Assembly (NCBI RefSeq): GCF_041154745.1
Contig: NZ_AP031573.1
Location: forward strand, 372,001 to 436,000
Direction of reading: 5' to 3'
From: Flavobacterium sp. CFS9
GTDB taxonomy: Bacteria; Bacteroidota; Bacteroidia; Flavobacteriales; Flavobacteriaceae
Length of the DNA: 64,000 bases
In this document: positions 17,127 through 26,253 of the stretch, piece after piece
How the letters are laid out: every line of letters begins with the position of its first letter
How positions within the stretch are numbered: the first letter of the stretch is position 1
The notes under the pieces: generated by a model
Seen by the model: the letters and a program-made list of their open reading frames with translations, nothing else
What the model was told of the DNA's origin: nothing
Database searches by the model: none
Translations under genes and position numbers: made by a program

Positions 17127-18260
17127 ATGAAGATTCTTAAATATCTATTCCTTCTATTATTACTAAGCCTTGTTGCCCTTACCGTTTTTGTTGCTACACA
17201 AAAAGGAATCTTTTCTGTAGAAAGAAGCAAAGTGATCAACTCACCAAAAGCTACAGTATACAATTACCTTAATGATTTTAGAAATTATGAAGATTTTGAA
17301 TCCTGGTCTGTTGAAGATCCTACGATGAAGATGACCTTTCCTAACAAAACGGTCGGGAATGGCGCCTCGTTTTACTGGACAGGAGCTGAAGGAAATGGAA
17401 ACGCAATCACACTAAAAACAAAGGACGGAGAAAGTATACAACAAAAAATGAAGTATGACGGAACTGAGGCCGATGTAAACTGGACTTTTAAAGATACATT
17501 GACTGGAAAAACAAAAGTGACCTGGAAAGCATCCGGAACGATGAGCTTTTTGTTTAAAATTTATACCGCTCTTAATGGAGGCTCAGATAAAGTAATTGGA
17601 ACTATCTACGAAAAAAGTCTTGCAAACATTGACAAAAACTTAGATTACGAAACCAAAACATACGCTATAAAAGTTAACGGATTAGTAAGAAAGACGGAAA
17701 CTCCTTATATCAGACAAACCTTTACAAGTGAAATTGGAAAAGTTGGTAAAAATGCCAGAATCGTTATCCCGAAACTAATTGAATTCAGTAAAAATAATGG
17801 TTTAGCGACAAATGGAAAACCTTTCATTATTTACCACACCTACGACATTTCAAGCGGACTGGCTAAAATCTCGATCTGTTTACCTACCAACCGAGAAATC
17901 GCAACTACTTCCGGAAGTGATATTTCAGGAGGAAAATTAAACGGATTTGAAGCGGTAAAAACCACTTTAAAAGGTGATTACTCACACCTTAACGAAGCCT
18001 TTAAAAAAACAACTGCTTTTATCAACAACGAAAAAATTACACCTGATTTAAGCTGGTCACATCTTGAAATCTTAACCATGAGTAAACTGGATGTAAAAAG
18101 TCCGTCTAAGTTAATGACTGAAATTTACTATCCAACAAAACCTAAAGTAGTTCCGGTGGCTAAAGTTCCTGTATACAAACCTGCCACTACCGATCCTGCA
18201 GCTGTAAAACCTACAGAAACACCTAAAAAGCCTGAAGAAGAAGAACAGTCAGAATTCTAA
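17127..18260 (+). CDS. SRPBCC (polyketide cyclase-like) plus GyrI-like domain protein
   Basis: 377 residues: an N-terminal membrane/signal helix (LKYLFLLLLLSLVALTVFVA), an SRPBCC lipid/ligand-binding fold at ~30-185 (VERSKVINSPKATVYNYLND), a GyrI-like effector-binding domain at ~190-335 (PFIIYHTYDISSGLAKISIC), and a Pro/Lys/Glu tail. Both domains bind hydrophobic small molecules in other proteins. It lies just upstream of the sigma-factor operon and may be cotranscribed with it. Function is unknown beyond ligand binding. Confidence 0.78.
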   Translation: MKILKYLFLLLLLSLVALTVFVATQKGIFSVERSKVINSPKATVYNYLNDFRNYEDFESWSVEDPTMKMTFPNKTVGNGASFYWTGAEGNGNAITLKTKDGESIQQKMKYDGTEADVNWTFKDTLTGKTKVTWKASGTMSFLFKIYTALNGGSDKVIGTIYEKSLANIDKNLDYETKTYAIKVNGLVRKTETPYIRQTFTSEIGKVGKNARIVIPKLIEFSKNNGLATNGKPFIIYHTYDISSGLAKISICLPTNREIATTSGSDISGGKLNGFEAVKTTLKGDYSHLNEAFKKTTAFINNEKITPDLSWSHLEILTMSKLDVKSPSKLMTEIYYPTKPKVVPVAKVPVYKPATTDPAAVKPTETPKKPEEEEQSEF

Positions 18261-18321
18261 AATAATTTGGTTCATTAAACCTTTTGTTCAAAATTCATTC
18301 TAACACCATAAATAACGGAAT

Positions 18322-18864
18322 TTGGCAGACGAGAAGGAATTTATTCAACAATTATTAAATCCTGCAACGCAAAACACCGCGTTTCAAAAGCTCGTATCTG
18401 ATTATCAAAAACCGCTGTATTCCCATATTCGAAACATTGTTCTGAATCACGATGATACAGATGATGTTTTACAGAATACTTTTGTAAAAGTCTTTCAGTA
18501 TTTAAAAAACTTCAAGGGAGAAAGCAAGCTTTTTTCCTGGATGTATCGAATTGCAACCAATGAAGCTTTGACCTTTTTAAGTCAAAAAGCAAAACTAAGC
18601 GGATTAACTTCTGAAGCACTGCAAAACAAAGCCATCGACAATTTAAAAGCCGATGTGTATTTTGAAGGGGACGAAATTCAGATCAAACTTCAAAAAGCAA
18701 TTGTGACTTTACCGGAAAAACAGCAATTGGTTTTTAAAATGAAATATTTTGAAGAATTAAAATACGAAGAAATCGCTGAAATTCTGGGAACTTCAGTCGG
18801 CGCTTTAAAAGCATCTTATCATCACGCAGTAAAAAAAATTGAAATATATGTTACCTCAAATTAA
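18322..18864 (+). CDS. ECF-type RNA polymerase sigma factor
   Basis: A 180-residue sigma-70 family protein with region 2 (DDTDDVLQNTFVKVFQYLKN, FSWMYRIATNEAL) and region 4 (LKYEEIAEILGTSVGALKAS, the HTH). The start is TTG at 18322 (reading ADEKEFIQQLL); no ATG fits in frame before region 2, so a TTG start is the best choice. It should direct polymerase to a small envelope-stress or cell-surface regulon. The next two genes encode a one-helix membrane protein and a periplasmic helical protein, a likely anti-sigma and sensor pair. Confidence 0.9.
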   Translation: MADEKEFIQQLLNPATQNTAFQKLVSDYQKPLYSHIRNIVLNHDDTDDVLQNTFVKVFQYLKNFKGESKLFSWMYRIATNEALTFLSQKAKLSGLTSEALQNKAIDNLKADVYFEGDEIQIKLQKAIVTLPEKQQLVFKMKYFEELKYEEIAEILGTSVGALKASYHHAVKKIEIYVTSN

Positions 18865-18897
18865 ACCTTTTGTAACAATAACTGTCTTATAGCTACT

Positions 18898-19311
18898 ATG
18901 AAAACATTTAATTTAGAAAACGAACCGAAAATAAAAACCGGATTTAAAACTCCGGAGAATTATTTTGATACTTTTTCAACAAAGGTTTTACAGCAAATAA
19001 ACGAAGAGAAAGAAATAAAAATAATACCACTTTACAAACGTAAAAAAGTGCTTTCGATTGCAGCGGCGGCAGTTGTTTTTGCAGCCTTACTGATTCCTGT
19101 TATCAACAATTACAATAAATCCAAAGATCTTGACGAAGACACTCTGGAAACGTATTTATCCTATCAGTCAAACTTAAATCAATACGATTTGATTCGTGAA
19201 CTGGACACTAAAGACATTGATAAGCTTGGTAAAAATGTTGCTCTTGAACAGGAAACTCTTGAAGACATCCTGGCAACCAACCCCAATATTGAAAATTTAA
19301 TTTCAGAATAA
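18898..19311 (+). CDS. single-pass membrane protein, probable anti-sigma partner
   Basis: 137 residues: a ~50-residue cytoplasmic segment (FKTPENYFDTFSTKVLQQIN), one membrane helix (VLSIAAAAVVFAALLIPVIN), then an acidic periplasmic tail. This topology and the position directly behind an ECF sigma gene suggest an anti-sigma factor, though no zinc-binding anti-sigma motif is present. It is followed after 17 bases by the next gene. Confidence 0.7.
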   Translation: MKTFNLENEPKIKTGFKTPENYFDTFSTKVLQQINEEKEIKIIPLYKRKKVLSIAAAAVVFAALLIPVINNYNKSKDLDEDTLETYLSYQSNLNQYDLIRELDTKDIDKLGKNVALEQETLEDILATNPNIENLISE

Positions 19312-19328
19312 AACTAAAATTTCAAAAG

Positions 19329-19787
19329 ATGAAAATTAAAAATATACTTCCAATACTTCTATTCTTTATTACATTCACATTTTACGCGCAAAATGACAAA
19401 ACAGACGAAAAGCGGGAAAAGATTAAAGCTTATAAAGTTTCTTTTTTAACAACAGAATTGGAACTCACCTCGACAGAAGCCGAGAAATTCTGGCCCATTT
19501 ACAATACATACGACGACAAACAATATGAATTGCGTCACGAAAAAATGAAAATGTATTTACGTAAACTAGACGATGACAACATCAGTACCATGTCTGAAAA
19601 AGAAGCAGCAGTACTCCTATCACAAATGGAAAGCGCAGACAAAGAATTATATACACTAAGAGACAAATACAACAGCAATTTAAAAAAGATTCTTTCTGCT
19701 AAGAAAATCCTAAAGCTTAAAAAATCAGAAGACGACTTTAATCGTAAACTATTAAAACAATACCGCGATAAAGCCGGAAAAAACTAG
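19329..19787 (+). CDS. periplasmic Spy/CpxP-like helical protein in a sigma-factor operon
   Basis: 152 residues with a signal peptide (ILPILLFFITFTFYAQ) and a charged helical mature part. The segment LTTELELTSTEAEKFWPIYN is the usual LTxxE/Q-type helix of flavobacterial proteins called sensor of ECF-type sigma factor. It probably senses envelope or metal/misfolding stress for the operon 18322-19787; this is inferred from position and similarity of pattern. Confidence 0.75.
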   Translation: MKIKNILPILLFFITFTFYAQNDKTDEKREKIKAYKVSFLTTELELTSTEAEKFWPIYNTYDDKQYELRHEKMKMYLRKLDDDNISTMSEKEAAVLLSQMESADKELYTLRDKYNSNLKKILSAKKILKLKKSEDDFNRKLLKQYRDKAGKN

Positions 19788-19810
19788 AATAACAAAAAGT
19801 AACAACAGCG

Positions 19811-19850
19811 AAAACCCCATATAATAACTTGCTTTATTATTTGGGGTTTT
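19811..19850. terminator. bidirectional hairpin terminator
   Basis: AAAACCCC ... GGGGTTTT with an inner ATAATAA/TTTATTAT stem, between the sigma operon and the convergent 19853-20914 gene. Confidence 0.82.
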
Positions 19851-19852
19851 TA

Positions 19853-20914
19853 TTATTTAAATCTGATCCTGATTACTTTATTATGTCCTGCTGCAATTGC
19901 AGTATTTCTATTCAAAAAACGAATCGTAAACAATTTTGTATCTGTAGATAATTGCGTCCAGTTCTCTCCTCCATTTTGTGAATACTGGATTCCTTCAGAA
20001 CCTACACAGATTATTTCTTTGCCATTTCCTCCCGGAACATATTGCACACATGAAGCATATCCAAATCCCATACCCTGACCAATTAGCTGCCAGGTTTTCC
20101 CTCCATCAGTAGTAAAGGCTTTATTATCCTTTTTTTGTTCCGGAAATTCATAATCACCACCGGCAATAAATCCGTGTTTTGAATCGTAAAAATCGGCTGT
20201 AAAAATACCAGTCATCGTTTTTCCCTGCACAATTGGAGTTTCAGTTACTTTCCAGGTTCTTCCTTTGTCCGGTGAATAAAAAACACGTGCCTTTTTTCCT
20301 CCTGAAACCAACCAGGTATCATTTCCTTTTATTACTATGTTAGAATTACTGGCTGCAAAAGCTGCTTCACCCTCTGCATTTGTAGGTAATTTGTCTGATA
20401 AAATTTTAGTCCAGGTTTCACCACCATCACGTGTAACGATAATAGAGAAAGTATCTTCTGTAGGATCGCCAATCGCAATTCCTTCCTTATCGTTCCAAAA
20501 CTGCATACTGTCGTAAAACACTTTCGAATTTACTTCTTTGTATACTAATTTTACTTTTTGTGTTTTTTTAGAAACCTGGTAAAGTAAGGCAGGATTTCCA
20601 ACACTCAATAAAAAAATACTATTTGAATTCTGAGCAATACTTCTAAATTCCAAATTCAAAGTATCACGATAAATATGGTCTTCAAATTTTTCTTTTTTAT
20701 CCAAATCATAAAATCCAAAACGGGAATTATCTGCACCGTACCAAATTTTATTTTTATCAATTGAGATGGCTCTGATACTAATTTTATCCTGAAATAAAGT
20801 ATCTATCTGAATTGATGTAAAACCTGTGTTAAAAATCCCTTTACCACTATTATTCAATGTTTTAAAAGACATCAAAAAAATTAAAGCACCAAAAAAGAAT
20901 ATTACTTTTCTCAT
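19853..20914 (-). CDS. secreted BNR/Ycf48-like beta-propeller protein
   Basis: 353 residues with a signal peptide (VIFFFGALIFLMSFKTLN). The rest is a beta-propeller with at least four Asp-box/BNR-type motifs: TRDGGETWTKI, SPDKGRTWKVT, TTDGGKTWQLI and SQNGGENWTQL. Proteins of this kind in flavobacteria are often labelled oxidoreductase, but the sequence only supports a sialidase-like or Ycf48-like propeller. No sialidase catalytic arginine triad could be recognised. Monocistronic. Confidence 0.75.
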   Translation of the reverse strand: MRKVIFFFGALIFLMSFKTLNNSGKGIFNTGFTSIQIDTLFQDKISIRAISIDKNKIWYGADNSRFGFYDLDKKEKFEDHIYRDTLNLEFRSIAQNSNSIFLLSVGNPALLYQVSKKTQKVKLVYKEVNSKVFYDSMQFWNDKEGIAIGDPTEDTFSIIVTRDGGETWTKILSDKLPTNAEGEAAFAASNSNIVIKGNDTWLVSGGKKARVFYSPDKGRTWKVTETPIVQGKTMTGIFTADFYDSKHGFIAGGDYEFPEQKKDNKAFTTDGGKTWQLIGQGMGFGYASCVQYVPGGNGKEIICVGSEGIQYSQNGGENWTQLSTDTKLFTIRFLNRNTAIAAGHNKVIRIRFK

Positions 20915-21031
20915 AAAACTAGTTTTTTTGCGCTAAAATACAATTATTTATAACACTTGAAATAAGTTTCGCTTTTTTTTCTGGCACAGTAATTGGATAC
21001 CTCAAAATAGTAATCTTAATACGATTTAAAA

Positions 21032-22243
21032 ATGAAAACGAAACTACTTTTTATAGCCCTCCTGGCAATAGGTTTGAGTTCTGTACCAGTACAAAGCCAA
21101 ACTACTGTTTACGCAAAAAATTCAGATATCAGCGATAATCTGGACTTAAGAGCTGTTGCGTCTATTTTTGGAGAATCAGCTAATCTGCAAGATTTCGAGA
21201 GACGTTTGAACGACTCCAAATATCAAATTTCAAATCTTGATTTAAACGATGATAATCAGGTCGATTATTTACGTGTAATTGAATCTGTAGAAAACAGAAC
21301 TCACGTTGTAATCATTCAGGCGGTTTTGGATCGTGATGTTTATCAGGACATTGCTACAATTGATGTAGAAAGAGACAATTACAACAGGGTAAATGTACAG
21401 ATTGTTGGTAACAGCTACTTGTATGGAGCCAACTATATTTACGAGCCTGTTTACCATGTAGTACCGGTAATTTACACTTCGTTTTGGGTAACAAATTACA
21501 GACCTTATTATTCCAGCTGGAGTTGGAATTATTACCCAAGATACTATTCTGCCTGGAGACCTTACCCAATTTACAGATACAGAAACAACATCAACCTATG
21601 TATTAATATCAACAATAGCTACAACTATGTAAACACAAGAAGAAGTTACAGAGCTCCAGTTATCTATGAAACAAGACGTACATACGGTTACGAAACCAGA
21701 CGTCCTGATTATAGTTTTGCGCAAAGAAATTCGAATGTTACTAATAGATATGATTTAGATCAAAGACGTGTTACTACCAGAGATTATGGAAGAAATCAAA
21801 ATACATACACGACAAACAGATCGAATTCGGATAGAGTATCTACTACAGATAACAGAACCTCAACCAGAAATTATGGAGACAACAGAACTACATCTGACAG
21901 AAATTATACTACAAACAGAACCTATTCTAACAACAGAGACAATTCAGGTATAAGTACAAATCCTGTAAGAGTTGAAAATACAGGCAGAAGAGATTACGGT
22001 CAAAACAATTCGAATACTTCCAGAGGAAATTCACAAAACTATGGAACAACAGAAAGGGTTTCGACTCCTCAAAGAAATGAGTCTTCGAGAAGCTATTCTG
22101 AAAACAGAGGGAATTCAGAGAGACAGAGTACGCCAAACACGCAACGTTACGAATCTCCAAGAGCAAGTCAGGAATCCAGAGGCAGTTCGCCACAAAGAGA
22201 GAGTGGTTCCAACGGAAGAAGTTACGGAGGCAGACGAATTTAA
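21032..22243 (+). CDS. exported protein with Arg/Asn/Ser/Tyr-rich low-complexity tail
   Basis: 403 residues. A signal peptide (KLLFIALLAIGLSSVPVQSQ) is followed by a folded part (~25-140; FGESANLQDFERRLNDSKYQ) and a Tyr/Trp-rich stretch (YRPYYSSWSWNYYPRYYSAW). From ~residue 200 to the end the sequence is low-complexity and rich in R, N, S, T, Y and Q (TTDNRTSTRNYGDNRTTSDR). The tail is strongly basic and should be disordered; binding to polysaccharide or nucleic acid at the surface is possible but speculative. Confidence 0.7.
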   Translation: MKTKLLFIALLAIGLSSVPVQSQTTVYAKNSDISDNLDLRAVASIFGESANLQDFERRLNDSKYQISNLDLNDDNQVDYLRVIESVENRTHVVIIQAVLDRDVYQDIATIDVERDNYNRVNVQIVGNSYLYGANYIYEPVYHVVPVIYTSFWVTNYRPYYSSWSWNYYPRYYSAWRPYPIYRYRNNINLCININNSYNYVNTRRSYRAPVIYETRRTYGYETRRPDYSFAQRNSNVTNRYDLDQRRVTTRDYGRNQNTYTTNRSNSDRVSTTDNRTSTRNYGDNRTTSDRNYTTNRTYSNNRDNSGISTNPVRVENTGRRDYGQNNSNTSRGNSQNYGTTERVSTPQRNESSRSYSENRGNSERQSTPNTQRYESPRASQESRGSSPQRESGSNGRSYGGRRI

Positions 22244-22271
22244 TATCAAATTCTTATTCTTATAAAAAATC

Positions 22272-22299
22272 AAAAGCGCAATTTAACGATTGTGCTTTT
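22272..22299 (+). terminator. hairpin terminator before kup
   Basis: AAAAGCGCAAT / ATTGTGCTTTT (one G-T pair) with a 6-base loop and a following T-run. Confidence 0.85.
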
Positions 22300-22344
22300 T
22301 TTTATCTTTTTAGTTATAATTGAGGTTAGTTTAGTATAAAACGT

Positions 22345-22352
22345 TAAATTTG
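22345..22352 (+). promoter_or_regulatory. -7 box of kup (sets the start codon)
   Basis: TAAATTTG matches TAnnTTTG. It overlaps an upstream in-frame TTG (22350), so that TTG cannot be the start; the ATG at 22377, about 20 bases past the expected transcription start, is preferred. Confidence 0.6.
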
Positions 22353-22376
22353 CAACCGTCTTTTATAAAAATATTC

Positions 22377-24350
22377 ATGAACGCATCGCATAAAAACTTA
22401 CATAGTAAGTTGTCTATAGGGGGGTTATTGGTAACATTAGGAATTATTTACGGAGATATTGGTACTTCTCCATTGTATGTAATGAAAGCCATTCTTGGTG
22501 ATTACGCCATTAATTCTGATATCGTTCTTGGTGGAATTTCATGCGTTTTCTGGACTTTGACTTTGCAAACCACGATAAAGTATGTCCTTATTACGTTAAG
22601 TGCTGACAATCATGGTGAAGGCGGAATTTTTGCCTTATATGCACTGGTCAAAAAAACTAAAATTCAATGGCTCATTGTCCCCGCTATTATTGGAGGAAGT
22701 GCCTTACTGGCTGATGGAATTATAACACCTCCCATTTCAATTTCTTCGGCTGTAGAAGGAATCAGGGCGTTCTACCCTACCATGCAAACGGAGACCATCG
22801 TTTATATTGTTATCGCAATTCTATTTGTACTTTTCACCATTCAGCAATTTGGTACCAAGCTAGTTGGAAAGTTTTTCGCTCCAATGATGCTGATCTGGTT
22901 TGCCATGCTGGGAACGCTGGGAACAATCCAGGTTTTAAAATACCCGGAAGTGATCAAAGCGGTTAATCCATATTACGCATACCATTTATTATCCATCCAT
23001 CCTGACGGTTTCTTTGTACTTGGCTTTGTATTCTTATGTACAACAGGTGCTGAAGCATTGTACTCTGACATGGGTCACTGCGGAAGAAAAAACATCAGAA
23101 TCAGCTGGGTATTTGTAAAAACTACTCTGGTTTTAAACTACTTCGGACAAGCGGCTTACTTAATTCATCATGAAGGCAGTACGTTGAGACAATTAGGCGG
23201 AGAAAACGGAAATCCATTTTATTTAATCATGCCGCACTGGTTTCTTCCTTTCGGAATTGTGGTAGCCACTTTAGCTGCTGTAATTGCTTCTCAGGCACTT
23301 ATCAGTGGATCGTTTACTTTGATTAACGAGGCAATGCGATTGAATTTCTGGCCAAAAGTTAAAATTAAATATCCTACAGAAGTAAAAGGACAATTGTACA
23401 TTCCATCAATCAACTGGTTGCTGTTCTTTGGCTGTGTTGGAATCGTTTTACATTTTGAAGAATCAGGAAATATGGAGCACGCTTATGGTCTTGCCATTAT
23501 CTTATGCATGATCATGACGACCATCTTACTGAATTATTACCTCATCATGAAACGTGTAAAACTATACCTGATGGTACCGTTAATCACTATTTATTTACTG
23601 ATCGAGTTTAGTTTCCTGATTGCTAATATCACAAAATTTGCAGACGGTGGTTATGTAACATTAATCATCGCCATACTTCTGATCTCTATCATGGCGATTT
23701 GGTACGTGGCTAAGAAAATTAATAAAAGCTACACCAAAATCATCAAAATTGACGATTATAAAAAGGTATTAATGGAGCTGAGCGAAGACTTATCTATACC
23801 AAAATATGCAACGCATCTGGTGTATATGACGAACGCAAATCGTGTTGATGAATTAGAAGAAAAAGTAATCTATTCTATTTTACAAAAGCGTCCAAAAAGA
23901 GCTGATATTTACTGGTTTGTACACGTAAACATCTTGACGGAACCTTACAAAACGCAATACAAAGTTACCGAAATAGCTAAAGACGATATCTACAGAATTG
24001 ATTTTAATTTGGGATTCAGAGAGCCTACCAAAATCAATTTAATGTTTAGAGAAGTAATTCGCGATATGGTAAAACGTGGCGAAGTAGACATCACCAGCCG
24101 TTACGAGTCTTTGAACAAAAACAATATTATCGGAGACTTTAAATTTGTTTTATCTGAGAAATTCTTATCTAACGACAATGATCTAAGATGGCATGAAAAC
24201 ATTATCATGAGTTCTTATTTCTTCATTAAAAAACTGAGTTTATCTGAAGAAAGAGCTTTTGGCTTAGACAGTAGTTCGGTAAAAATCGAGAAATTCCCAA
24301 TGGTGCTTCACGCTCCTGAAAATATTGGACTGACACGTATTACGAAATAA
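22377..24350 (+). CDS. kup: Kup family potassium transporter
   Basis: 657 residues from ATG 22377 (MNASHKNLHSKLSIGGLL). About twelve membrane helices occupy residues ~15-440, with the family signature GIIYGDIGTSPLYVMKAILG near the start, LTLQTTIKYVLITLSADNHG, GTGAEALYSDMGHCGR-like CTTGAEALYSDMGHCGRKNI and FGQAAYLIHHEGS. The C-terminal ~200 residues form the cytoplasmic domain. Mediates K+ uptake, probably by proton symport, in the inner membrane. Monocistronic. Confidence 0.95.
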   Translation: MNASHKNLHSKLSIGGLLVTLGIIYGDIGTSPLYVMKAILGDYAINSDIVLGGISCVFWTLTLQTTIKYVLITLSADNHGEGGIFALYALVKKTKIQWLIVPAIIGGSALLADGIITPPISISSAVEGIRAFYPTMQTETIVYIVIAILFVLFTIQQFGTKLVGKFFAPMMLIWFAMLGTLGTIQVLKYPEVIKAVNPYYAYHLLSIHPDGFFVLGFVFLCTTGAEALYSDMGHCGRKNIRISWVFVKTTLVLNYFGQAAYLIHHEGSTLRQLGGENGNPFYLIMPHWFLPFGIVVATLAAVIASQALISGSFTLINEAMRLNFWPKVKIKYPTEVKGQLYIPSINWLLFFGCVGIVLHFEESGNMEHAYGLAIILCMIMTTILLNYYLIMKRVKLYLMVPLITIYLLIEFSFLIANITKFADGGYVTLIIAILLISIMAIWYVAKKINKSYTKIIKIDDYKKVLMELSEDLSIPKYATHLVYMTNANRVDELEEKVIYSILQKRPKRADIYWFVHVNILTEPYKTQYKVTEIAKDDIYRIDFNLGFREPTKINLMFREVIRDMVKRGEVDITSRYESLNKNNIIGDFKFVLSEKFLSNDNDLRWHENIIMSSYFFIKKLSLSEERAFGLDSSSVKIEKFPMVLHAPENIGLTRITK

Positions 24351-24373
24351 ATCATTCCAAAATAACATTAAGA

Positions 24374-24402
24374 AACACTCTTTTAAACTTTATTAGAGTG
24401 TT
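24374..24402 (+). terminator. hairpin terminator after kup
   Basis: AACACTCT / AGAGTGTT arms, 13-base loop, then TTTTCTTTT. Confidence 0.8.
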
Positions 24403-24468
24403 TTTTCTTTTAAATAGAAGTTAAATGAACAATCAAAATTAAAAATTTAACTTTCAATCAATTAATAG

Positions 24469-24476
24469 TACCTTTG
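24469..24476 (+). promoter_or_regulatory. -7 box of the RNA methyltransferase gene
   Basis: TACCTTTG matches TAnnTTTG and ends 17 bases before the ATG at 24494. Confidence 0.55.
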
Positions 24477-24493
24477 CAACTCAAATAATAAAA

Positions 24494-25714
24494 ATGAGAT
24501 TACACAGAAATTTAGTTTATACTACCATCGATTCTTTAAATGCTATTTTCAATGAAGGAGAATATGCAGACAAAGTGGTAGCCAGAGCCTTAAAAAAAGA
24601 CAAACGTTGGGGAAGTTCCGACAGGAAGTTTGTTGCTGAAACGATATACGAAATTGTTCGCTGGAAACGACTATATGCAGAAATTGCAGAAGTAAAAGAA
24701 CCATACGACAGAGACAACTTATGGAGAATGTTTGCTGTATGGGCAGTTTTGAGAGGATATCCTATTCCGGATTGGAGACAATTGGAAGGAACTCCTGAGA
24801 GAAAAATAAAAGGCCGTTTTGATGAGCTTTCTAAAGTTAGAGCTTTAAAAGAATCTATTCCGGACTGGATGGATGAATTAGGGGTAAAAGAATTAGGAGA
24901 GAAAGTTTGGGCTAAAGAAATTGCGGCTCAAAATCAGCCGGCTAAAGTTATCTTAAGAACCAATACGCTTAAAGGTACCAAGGAAAACCTGAGAAACATC
25001 TTGATGGATTTAAATATTGAAACTGAATATTTAAAAGATCAGCCTGAAGCTTTAGTTTTGAAAGAAAGAGCCAATGTGTTCCTGACAGATGCTTTTAAAC
25101 AAGGACTTTTTGAAGTTCAGGATGCCAATTCACAATTAGTGGCTGGTTTTCTGGATGTAAAACCTGGAATGCGTGTGGTAGACACCTGCGCAGGAGCGGG
25201 AGGAAAAACATTGCACATTGCTTCTTTAATGGAAAACAAAGGGCAGTTAATTGCGATGGATTTATACGAAAGCAAACTGAAACAATTGAAATTAAGAGCC
25301 AAAAGAAATGGCGCTTTTAATATCGAGTATCGCATTATTGACACTACAAAAGTGATCAAAAAACTACATGAAAGAGCAGACCGTGTTTTAATTGATGCGC
25401 CTTGTAGCGGTTTAGGAGTTTTAAAAAGAAACCCCGACTCTAAATGGAAACTACAACCTGAATTTATTGATAACATTCGAAAAGTACAGGCTGAAGTTTT
25501 AGAAAGCTATTCGAAAATTGTAAAACCGGGAGGGAAATTAGTTTATGCTACTTGTTCGATTTTACCATCGGAAAATCAGGAGCAGGTAGAAAAATTCCTA
25601 AAAACTGAAATCGGAAAGCAATTTACATTTGTAAAAGATCACAAAATACTAGCCTCAGAATCTGGTTTCGACGGATTTTATATGGCATTATTGGAAAGAA
25701 AAGCAACTAGTTAA
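24494..25714 (+). CDS. RsmB/NOP2-type RNA (cytosine-5) methyltransferase
   Basis: 406 residues. An N-terminal NusB/RsmB-like helical part (~1-140) precedes the SAM methyltransferase domain. The SAM site is VVDTCAGAGGKTLHIASLM. Both family cysteines are present: C304 in DAPCSGLGVLKRNPD (release base) and C354 in YATCSILPSENQEQ (covalent catalyst). This is the m5C RNA methyltransferase arrangement of RsmB/RsmF; the most likely substrate is 16S rRNA, but the exact site cannot be told from sequence. Confidence 0.9.
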   Translation: MRLHRNLVYTTIDSLNAIFNEGEYADKVVARALKKDKRWGSSDRKFVAETIYEIVRWKRLYAEIAEVKEPYDRDNLWRMFAVWAVLRGYPIPDWRQLEGTPERKIKGRFDELSKVRALKESIPDWMDELGVKELGEKVWAKEIAAQNQPAKVILRTNTLKGTKENLRNILMDLNIETEYLKDQPEALVLKERANVFLTDAFKQGLFEVQDANSQLVAGFLDVKPGMRVVDTCAGAGGKTLHIASLMENKGQLIAMDLYESKLKQLKLRAKRNGAFNIEYRIIDTTKVIKKLHERADRVLIDAPCSGLGVLKRNPDSKWKLQPEFIDNIRKVQAEVLESYSKIVKPGGKLVYATCSILPSENQEQVEKFLKTEIGKQFTFVKDHKILASESGFDGFYMALLERKATS

Positions 25715-25739
25715 TTTCTTTTAAATTCCAAAAGAATAA

Positions 25740-25779
25740 AATTCCAAATTCCAAATGTATCGTTTGGAATTTGGAATTT
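25740..25779. terminator. long AT-rich hairpin terminator
   Basis: AAATTCCAAATTCCAAA / TTTGGAATTTGGAATTT, 17-base near-perfect arms with a 7-base loop and T-run. It lies between the methyltransferase gene and the convergent leader-peptide gene. The TCCAAATTCCAAA word recurs near 31290-31360. Confidence 0.82.
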
Positions 25780-25802
25780 TTTTATTGCTTTTTTTCTATT
25801 GC

Positions 25803-26003
25803 TTAAAACGGGCCAGTTGGACACATATCTGGTGAAATCAGACAAAATGTTGGAATATTGCCACATGTTGGCGGTTGTGTTAGTGGCTTGGCGCATCGTA
25901 ATTGATATCCATTTAAATAATAAATATAATCACCGCCTTTAATTTGCTTTAATTCATTTTTACTTAATTGCTCAACATTTGTCAGATTTAAGATAAATTT
26001 CAT
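25803..26003 (-). CDS. double-glycine leader peptide (bacteriocin-like precursor)
   Basis: A 66-residue peptide. Residues 1-24 (NLTNVEQLSKNELKQIKGG end) form a class II bacteriocin-type double-glycine leader. The 42-residue core starts at D25, has four cysteines (C37, C47, C54, C61) and many Pro/Thr residues (LTQPPTCGNIPTFC), allowing two disulphides or other cross-links. By family knowledge such leaders are removed by the peptidase domain of a PCAT-type ABC exporter or matured by linked enzymes. No exporter, immunity or modifying enzyme lies nearby, so it is an orphan that must use machinery coded elsewhere. Confidence 0.72.
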   Translation of the reverse strand: MKFILNLTNVEQLSKNELKQIKGGDYIYYLNGYQLRCAKPLTQPPTCGNIPTFCLISPDMCPTGPF

Positions 26004-26098
26004 AATTATTAGGTTTTAAAGTTAATACCTTATAAATATAGCTAATTTTTCTTACTTTCAACAAAGTGCTTTTTTCTGAATGTCCCTTTGGAAGCAAC

Positions 26099-26158
26099 TG
26101 TCAGGCTGAACGGAGGGGAAGCTCTATACGCAAAGCTTCGACTTCACTCAGCCTGACA
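26099..26158. repeat. dispersed palindromic repeat (TGTCAGGCTGA family)
   Basis: Outer arms TGTCAGGCTGA and TCAGCCTGACA (perfect, 11 bp) with inner partial arms around GGAAGCT / AGCTTCG. It lies in the 250-base gap between the leader-peptide gene and menE, which holds no other feature that I can see. Its type matches the short dispersed palindromes often seen between flavobacterial genes; GC content is visibly above the surroundings. Confidence 0.7.
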
Positions 26159-26253
26159 AAATAAGCAAATCCAAGAGTAAACGGATTGTTTCCTTAAAAT
26201 CGTTTATTTCAAATTCTTTTTCCTGAAATTAATGAAAAATGATTCACAAAAAA

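Noticed and set aside
22350..22376. TTG start for kup
   Set aside because: The codon lies in the -7 promoter box; ATG 22377 is preferred.
25117..25476. 119-codon leftward frame inside the RNA methyltransferase gene
   Set aside because: Antisense shadow of a clear conserved gene with catalytic motifs.
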